From Latrodectus hesperus (taxonomy: Eukaryota > Arthropoda > Arachnida > Araneae > Theridiidae): a DNA stretch of 64,000 nt. The stretch spans positions 31,098,795 through 31,162,794 of the forward strand of contig CM075853.1 in the NCBI GenBank assembly GCA_037975125.1. The letters run 5' to 3'. This document shows positions 1 through 64,000 of this stretch, piece by piece (positions within the stretch are counted from its first letter, which is position 1; the number at the start of each line of letters is the position of its first letter). The notes below the pieces were generated by a model. That model saw only the letters and a program-made list of their open reading frames with translations. It made no database searches and was not told the DNA's origin. Position numbers and translations under genes: made by a program.

Positions 1-2566
1 ATTTTTCCTTTATTAAAGTGGTTGTGCTAAGAATATAACTCAAACCAAATTAAATTTATCATATTTCGTTGATATAGCATTAAGAAAACTAAATATCAGA
101 ACCTCTTATTTGTGAATCACAGTTGTTTCCACAATACAAGGCTTAACACAAATTCGATGAGTAAGATTCCATAACTAAATTGTTTAATATTTTTTCGTAT
201 CAAGGTTTATTGCGGTATAAGCATTCTAACAATAGGAATATAGAAAAAACAAGCGTTTTCACCCACATCTTGAATCGTAGAATGCATTTTAATATTATTC
301 AATTCCTATGTTTATCGTTTTTATTATTTTGAACTTCAATGATTTGAAAAAGTACCTCTGATAATTGTGTCTTTATTACTTTCAAACTATTCTTCAATAA
401 GTATCTTCTCCAGTTCTAAATTGCAATCGAATATTTGACAAATGATATTATTTAAATACGCACACTTGGTTTCTTAATCACTTATTATTTTCATTTTTTA
501 AAAATTGGGATTCAAAACCCAAACAAAATTGCAACTGTTTAACGTAATGTAGTGACATAAACTAATCTCATTGATGAAAAAATTAAGAAGAATTTTTAAA
601 TCTATAACGAGAGATAGATGTTATTTTTCTAATCAGATTGAGAATATTTGCTAGGATGAATAAAGGGAAATTATATTCAGGTTTCAATCCAACATAATCA
701 AAGACAGATGTTTAACTGTGTGTTTAAAAATTCTTCGAATATTAAATTCCATATCATTTCAAATGACTAATAGTTTTTGCGCTTTAAATTACTTGTTATA
801 CATGTTTGTTACACAAAAATAAAACTTCTCTTAACAAAAGTCCTGTTAGTTTATGACGTTTATAATTAATTTCTCAGAATAAATGATTTGCAAATTTTTA
901 AATATTTTGATATCATTAATAATAAGAAAGACAATATAATTTGTAATATGTTTAGAAAATATTTGTCTTATTCCCTTCAATTCAAGAAATAAAATTTTGA
1001 AAAATTGTATAAGTATTCTGCTAGTAATTGGAGTCGTAATTGTATACCAGAAGGATATAATTAATGGACTATCATTTTTGGACAGACATTATAGTGAGAA
1101 AAAGCTGTGTTTAAGTGTTTATAAAATCTAAAGATATAGATCCTGAAAAACTACAACTCACTATAAGCCGTCCTAAAAGCAATAAAGACATTTAAAAGAA
1201 GTTTGAAGTCGAACATAGATTGGATGATATGCAAAATTTCAATAGTACATGTAGTTTTAATTCTCGACCATAGTTAGTTGAATTTAGTGATTAGGGATTG
1301 GTTATGTGAGTCGCTAGATCATGATTCTCAGCATTTTTTTTTTCGACGCACTTTCAACGATTTCAAAATTTGGAAGCACATAAAGAAAAAGATAAGTTTA
1401 AAAGTTGTTTACTTTCCTATAATGCATTGTGTAAAATTGCTTATGATAATAATTTTGAATGTAAAATAAAATATTATAATGTGTACTACAAAAACAACAG
1501 TACGTTTATTACTTTACTCATCATAAAAAAGCATTCTAATTTTTAGTATATATATTTCTAAAATTTGTGTCGCATTTTAAGAATTTGGTGGCGAACCAAA
1601 GTGCCGAGGCACTGTGAATGAGAATCACTACTCTAGATTTTCATTCTCAAGAATTTTTCAGTTAGTAAGAGATTAAAAGGTTTTTCTAGCCAAGACATTA
1701 ATCAAACACATTCAATATGGATAAATAACCAAAACAAAAGGTACAACACATCCGGTCAATTATTAATCCACCTGAAAGTAACATTACGGAGATTTCAAAG
1801 ATAAGATAGAAAACAGTCAGGATCTCTAACTCTACAAAAATATAAATGACAATGTTTAAAGCACCAACAATGAAAATAAGAAGTGATGTTTAAAAGGTGT
1901 ATTAAATCTCAACCGGAAATAATGTGATATGAAGAACCACAAGTCAGTAGAGAGCTAATTATAATCCAAATAGTTTATGAATTGAATCGATCGTATAATT
2001 TGACTATCATTTAAATTAAACACACATTAGTGCAAATTTTCTCTATGAATATGTGAATAATGACAATAATTTTATTGCTTGAAAATATCAAATGCAAATT
2101 CTGTGAGAGAAACTAATTTTAAAATATCTTCTTTCATACACATAGTAAAGACCAATATTATCTTCTTTATATAAATAAGCTAAAAAGCTTATGATTTGCA
2201 TATCACAACATGTCCTATTATGCATTATTTACCTGTATCTACTTGGTTCGACAACTTGACTAATTTCAACAATAGTTTCTGATAATTTTATGTAGAATTC
2301 ATTTAATATTATGCATAAATTTACAGTTCAATTTTTATTAATTATCTGAGAATTGATTTAAATGATATACTAAAATTAATACTACTGGAGAATCTTAATT
2401 TTGGAGAATCTAATGAGAGAGAGGAATTTTATTCATCAAATATTATATTTTAAAGAGTCAAAATATTTTAAATGAATACTAAAGAGTCAAAATATTTTAA
2501 AATATTTAATCTGATTTTCAAAAATGAATTTAATTAATAATATATTACAACTTTTTTAATTTTCAG
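1..2566. other. AT-rich intron upstream of exon A
   Basis: Presumably part of the intron joining the signal-peptide exon to exon A. No convincing exon or complete mobile element is visible. Only a possible hAT end at about 1580-1635 and a short duplicated AAAGAGTCAAAATATTTTA at about 2452-2501 stand out. Confidence 0.5.
1580..1635 (+). mobile_element. Possible hAT-type terminal remnant
   Basis: The text GTGCCGAGGCAC followed by GAGAATCACTACTCTAGA resembles the terminal inverted repeat of hAT elements (CAGTGRTTCTCA on the other strand) followed by a target-site-like CTCTAGAT. No partner end or transposase is visible. Confidence 0.25.
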
Positions 2567-58883
<56,317 letters not shown>

Positions 58884-61800
58884 CTGAAGCATCCCATCGA
58901 AAAGACAATCAATGATCCTCCGTGAACGTGTATAGAAGCAACTCACTGTCAAGAATTTGTGTCTCAGTTATACTGGTTGTGTTATACATGAACACGTTCA
59001 TAAACTAATGTACTTATATATAGTTGTTGAACTCTTGTTATAGGAAGTTGGTCTGGGATCGTTTTGTTTTCGATGCTCGTTCTAGTCATCATTGTTGTGT
59101 ATATATTCATGTAAATTATATGATGTAAATTTCTTCTTATTCGTTCCATAAATTATCGATGTAAATTCGTCTTTATTTCACATGTTGTTCATTCATTCTC
59201 TTTGTGTGCTGTTTTTATTGATTACCAACGTTGGTGCTACATACATGTTAGTTCATGATTTGTAGAAAATAATTTTAAAAAATAACATTTTTTTGGGATT
59301 TACTAAACATTTGTTTTTAACATTTGAGAAATTACATTACAATACATTCTTTCAATCACGTATTCATATACAGAGAGAGAGCCCAGCTTATTCTACCACC
59401 ATTATATTGCAATTAATCATTTTCATAAATTTTTGATATTAAAAATTAGCAAATTATCAATTTATAACTAATAATTGGAAAAGAAGAAATAATGTTTAAA
59501 AGATCAATATTTTCAAATAACGCTACTTTTTAATCAGTCAATTTTCTCTGTTAAGATTATGATTAAAATTAATTCTAAAGACTAACCAAATAAAACAAAA
59601 TATTTTGAAAATTTTAGTTCAAAAATGAAAAAAATTCTAAAAATAGTTATAAGAGCAATTTAAAAATACACCCAAATTTGAATACCATCCTTGTTTTTAA
59701 TTTATTTGTTTACATATCATTCTAAAACAGTAGCAACCAATAGGAGGAAAGGTCCTACCCTTCCTCCAATTGGAGGACGATCCCACTTTTATAGTGAACC
59801 GTAATGGAACGCGATTATCATTATTATAAATCACCATTTCTGTGGAACCAGTAGACGATTATAAGAAATTATTGCAAACGGAAATACAAAGAAGTAAGTG
59901 TTACATAAATAGTTGACTACCTCTGATCAGAAACATTTGCAAAAATAAAACAAAAATGTTTTATTGACTGACAAATATTACTATCAGTATAATATATGTA
60001 TATATTTTAATTAACTGAAAGTGATTAACTAATTATTAATTAAAATATTATTATCTGTATAATATTTTGATTAATAATTAGGAAATTAATTTCAGTAATT
60101 TAAAATAATTATTAATTTAACTATTAGTTTCCAAGATTTTTCATAAAGAAACAAATTAAATTATGTATAGTATGCTTAAAATAAGATATCATGTATGATA
60201 TAAATAATATTTCACACACTCTTCACATTTTTTACAACAGCAATTAAATGGAAAAATTTAAGCAAAACGCAAAGTATTTAGAAATACATTTTAAATAAAA
60301 GAAACATAAGCTTTAAATAACATAAAGACACATTTCATTTCAGTTCAATGATAAAAAATATAATAGTGTAATGCAGAAAATATCAAACGATTTTCTGTGT
60401 GTGTGAGATGAATATTACCAAATATTATTGATTGCTTAGCAAAAGTGTGATATAAGCAACGAAGTTTGGTAATAACTATTAAGTAGCTTATCAAAATGGT
60501 ATTATTTTAATCATAGATTTAAAACAAATGGAACAATGGTTGCCAATCAAATTTACTTCCTTATCAGTTATTTTTCATCAATAGAATAGAATATTCACAA
60601 GCTTTATGACTGACTGTATTCTCATTTTATTCAACACAAGAAAATTTATTTGTTATTAAAGCAATCCCTTTTTATTTATTATCACCTTGATTGTGAGCAT
60701 AACTCAATTCAGCATGTAATCCTATTTTCTGCTATGTAGACTTTGATTGCTTCAGCAAACAGCAATTAAAATATTTACTGAGAAATTAATAGGGTGCTTA
60801 GTTTTTTATGAAAGCAATGAGAATATTTGAAGCAAATATATACGGCTTTGATTTCTTCCGGCTGTGAGCCATCATCAAAAAAATTATTTTAAGCATTTTT
60901 CCTCAGAGTTTACTCTATTAATTAAAACAGACTTTTTAAAAATTAACAATCAATAAAAAATAAGGCATTGAGTATGAAAAGAATGCGATGTTTTTTCTTC
61001 ACTTTGTTTCACTAATAATTATTTCGCACACTAATCTTTTAGGTGTAGCTATGAAAAATATCTGATTATACGCCGATTAAAAATTTACATACGTTAACCG
61101 AAGCAACGCTTCTTCTAATTAAGATCTGTAATATGCATGAAATATGTGGAAACAAAGAAAGACGCATTATTAAAAAGGATCAACCATATTGCAATGCAGC
61201 ATACAAAGTTTCATTTTTAAAAGGCGATCAAGTCTAGTATTGTTTATAAATAATTGATTCTAACTATTACCAGAAGGATCATAGAAGATTTTCTACTGAG
61301 AAATGCCAAAATGACAGCTTACAGAATTTTTGTTTTTAAGAAGTATATGAATTTAGAAACGAGTACATTTTCATTAGATTTTTCTATTGATTAATTTATG
61401 AGAAACGTCGTTAATCAGTATTATTAATTATCAGAATGACTGTTTTTATTCATGAGAAAAAGGATTCCCAAAGTGAAATTTGTTCTTTTTATGCTCTCCT
61501 TTCTTCGTCTATAGTTTTTAAGGTTTTTTTTCCATATATAAAAGAAATAAAATGAAAAAAAACTGAAAAAATAATCCTCAGTCTAGTAATTATCTTTTGT
61601 AAAATAATCATTAACCTTAAATTAAACTTCTTTTTCAATTTATTAGGAAAGAAGTACATTTCGCAACAATAAATAAAAGATGTCATTCTGAAAATAAAAT
61701 TTGCTAAATATTTCATTAAAATATGACTTTTTTTATAAACTCTTTTCTTTATTAATAAAATTTTATTAAAATAGGACTGCTTTATTTATAAAATAATTGT

Positions 61801-62720
61801 ATTTATTAACATCCAAATTTTGAACAAGGAAATCAGAAAACTTATATTTGGAAGAATACGTCCTTCTTAAAGTCTCCATTTTTCTACAATCATAGAAAAT
61901 TCAATTACTTTAGATGAAAAAATCTTTAATAAAACTTTAGCGAAAAATAATAAAGGGTATTTATATTTATTTTAATTTTTTTAAAAAATAATTTGAAAGA
62001 TTAGTTACATATTATCTCATTTTCGATTGAATGTGTTTGCAATTGTCTTAAATTTGGATGTGATCAGTTTTTTCATTTTAAATTTCTAACAAAAATCTCT
62101 TTCTGATATGTTATAAAAAATTCAAATTTGAAAATAAATGAGGCAATATCTACTTTCTAAGCCCTTCATAAGTTCTGTAAGGATTAAGACTATTTTAATG
62201 ACAAATAAACTAAAGAGAATTAAACCTCAGAAAAAATTAATATCAAGCATTGAAAATAGTTTAAAGTATCAAATAACACATTTACAGACGCATAAAAGGG
62301 GAACCAAAAATTTACTTATTTAATTAAAAATACCAAAAATAGATTCCCGATGACTTTTAAATCTGTTTGTAATCTGGTCGACTGCCATTCTGGAAGCTCC
62401 TCACCACATTTGGCTTTAGTGATCCTACGAATATTTAACATTAATTAACCCCTGACACACTGAAGTCTGATTCAATCAAGAAGGATGAAAAGAAAAGACT
62501 CCTTTTGATAAACTACACTATTCTTTTTTACTTATTTGGATGATAGTTTATAATATAATTTGATAAACTGTCTAAATAATAGTTATCAAAAATAAGGCGG
62601 AATCTCCCTCAATAAAAACTAAAATTTGCATTAAATGTCGATCAAGTTATAAGGAAAAATTGAGAATCCTAAGAACATTTTCAAAGAATCCATGAAATTA
62701 AAAACAAATGAGTGAGCTTG
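58884..62720. other. 3' UTR and downstream intergenic DNA
   Basis: The first few hundred bases are presumably the 3' UTR of the Ig gene; no clear AATAAA was identified. An inverted CCAAT hairpin and TATA-like motif lie at 59737-59830. The rest is AT-rich without coding signal. Confidence 0.45.
59737..59773. repeat. Hairpin with CCAAT/ATTGG ends
   Basis: CCAATAGGAGGAAAGG pairs with CCCTTCCTCCAATTGG at 14 of 16 positions around a 5-base loop. TATAAAT follows about 50 bases later. Confidence 0.75.
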
Positions 62721-62722
62721 TA

Positions 62723-63372
62723 CGAGGTTTGTCCGGAAAATACATATGAAAGTTTAATAAAAAATAACTTTATTTTATAATTATTCAGGTATTACAATAT
62801 GGTCTCCTTCAAAGTACTCACCCTGAGACGAGATACACTTCTGCCAACGCCGTTTCCACTGTTGATAACATTGCTGAAAGTCTTCAGTTGTGATGCTGTT
62901 CAGTTGCCGCGTCGTTTCTGCCTTCCATATCTCCCAAGTGCCACCCCCGAAGCACCATTTTGCACTTCGGGAACAAGAAGTCACAAGGGGCTAAATCGGG
63001 TGAATAAGGCGGGTGCTCTGTCACGGTTATTAAGCTTCGGGCCAAAAACTCACGCACAACCAGCGACGGTGCATTGTCGTGATGAAGGATCCACCTGTCC
63101 CCTTTTGGCCATTCTCACCACCATTCTTGCCCAGCTTTGCAAGAAACTTGATGTTGATGCACGTTCCTCAATCAGAGAGAACTTCATACCAACGGCAGGT
63201 GACAAAAGGGAACTTTCAACAAGCAGCCGCACACTCCTATGTACACGCAGAGCGGTCTGACTCGAACTGAGCGTTGATGGGATTGGTTACAACAGTAGTG
63301 TCACCTGGCGGAGGCTGCAAACTGTAAAATAAAGTTATTCGACTTTTATACGTATTTTCCGGACAAACCTCG
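62723..63372 (-). mobile_element. Internally deleted mariner with intact ends
   Basis: 650 bases, CGAGGTTTGTCCGGAAAATA at the left end and the exact complement at the right end, flanked by TA (62721-62722, 63373-63374). The minus strand carries a mariner transposase start (MKFSLIEERA, about 63195) joined after a large internal deletion to the middle and C-terminus. A full mariner is about 1.3 kb. With both ends intact it could still be moved by an enzyme supplied from elsewhere. Confidence 0.9.
62781..63195 (-). pseudogene. Mariner transposase remnant
   Basis: After the start and about 25 residues, the sequence jumps to LHHDNAPSLVV (second catalytic Asp, about 63080), then HPPYSPDLAPCDFLFP (third Asp). 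After frame changes it reaches the C-terminal QQWKRRWQKCISSQGEYFEGD (two blocks, about 62800-62870). The first catalytic Asp and most of the DNA-binding domain are deleted. Confidence 0.85.
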
Positions 63373-63374
63373 TA

Positions 63375-64000
63375 CATACGATGGCATTAGAAGTATCATT
63401 CCTTATCTTCGACATAGGTCACCTTAGAACAGAACTTATTATAATTATATGTTACTTTAGAATAGATCACTTCTATTTTTTGGTTTTGGAAATGAACTGC
63501 TGATTAATTTTTGCTTTGCGATTAAATATTTTTTCTTATTTTAATGCATTAATTTCAGTTCTTGGTGTCATCCTTAATATATGTGACAGGAAAAATCTCA
63601 ACTTATATTGAAGTTTGGAAAACTTAACTGTTAAAATGCTGTTTTTTTCTAAGATTTGAATGATTAGAGGTCTAATTTCAAGAATTCATTTACATAAAGA
63701 CATTAAGTTTCACGTCAACTCTAATTAAAGTCATATAAATTGACAAGAAAATGCACCAATAATACGTCAAGAACAATTTAATATCATTTGGTTTAAGAAA
63801 AGGAAATGGATGGTAATATTTAAAAAAAACGTTATTACTTATTAACCCAAAGTAAAACAATTGTATAAAAGTTTGAAATCAAAAATTTAATTGCAAAAAA
63901 TATTTGTTATAATCGGATATACTATTGTAAATAATCCCAAAAAACTAGCGTATGGATAGAAATGATGTCTTACGTTAAGATTTGTAAAAAATTTACTTCT
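63375..64000. other. Intergenic, AT-rich
   Basis: Nothing recognised. Confidence 0.5.

Noticed and set aside
1278..1469. Signal-peptide exon of the Ig gene in the first 2.5 kb
   Set aside because: The frame here lacks a signal-peptide pattern and a phase 1 donor; the true first coding exon is more likely outside the window.
62799..63260. 153-codon + strand frame
   Set aside because: Antisense to the mariner transposase remnant, which has recognisable catalytic motifs on the other strand.

Overview
The window is AT-rich eukaryotic DNA with long introns and many (TA)n tracts. It looks like an arthropod nuclear genome, and a spider or other arachnid is my best guess. That guess rests on the type of gene, the intron sizes and the mix of Tc1/mariner, Ty3/gypsy and tRNA-derived elements; no marker sequence confirms it.

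One host gene occupies almost the whole window on the + strand. Nine coding exons between 2567 and 58883 encode the mature part of a three-immunoglobulin-domain neuronal cell-surface protein of the lachesin/DIP (Dpr-interacting protein) group. They comprise three Ig domains, a short hydrophilic stalk built from three small exons, and a hydrophobic C-terminal tail that looks like a GPI-anchor signal. The signal-peptide exon lies upstream of the window. The first visible intron is phase 0 and all later ones are phase 1, so every exon from 23202 to 50452 can be skipped without changing frame.

The introns hold nearly everything else. Intron A (2680-11776) has a palindromic foldback mariner (4955-5672) and a solo LTR with tRNA-like Pol III boxes (7902-8228). 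Intron B (11985-23201) has a young sense-oriented Ty3/gypsy element (16881-22573). Its gag/pol junction carries a GGGAAAC slippery heptamer followed by a predicted H-type pseudoknot, and its 3' end has lost the end of pol and the start of the LTR. Intron F (30135-42038) has two Tc1-like transposons in opposite orientation (33617-35022 and 38996-40351) that share the same frame break, a tRNA-derived SINE between two (TA)n tracts, and a 131-bp (TG)n tract. Intron G has a Tc1 fossil at about 44 kb. Downstream of the gene there is an internally deleted mariner with intact terminal inverted repeats (62723-63372).

The rest is low-complexity AT-rich DNA broken by a few more complex, relatively GC-richer non-coding islands (notably 36330-37230, 13690-14340 and 47650-48200) that could be regulatory, and by several unusually clean hairpins (14707-14747, 52788-52844, 56237-56317). 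I found no bacterial operons, CRISPR array, rRNA or convincing functional tRNA gene. Nothing here is clearly a new biological system. The most mechanistically interesting signals are the frameshift module, the foldback mariner, the Pol III boxes inside an LTR, and the long perfect hairpin.
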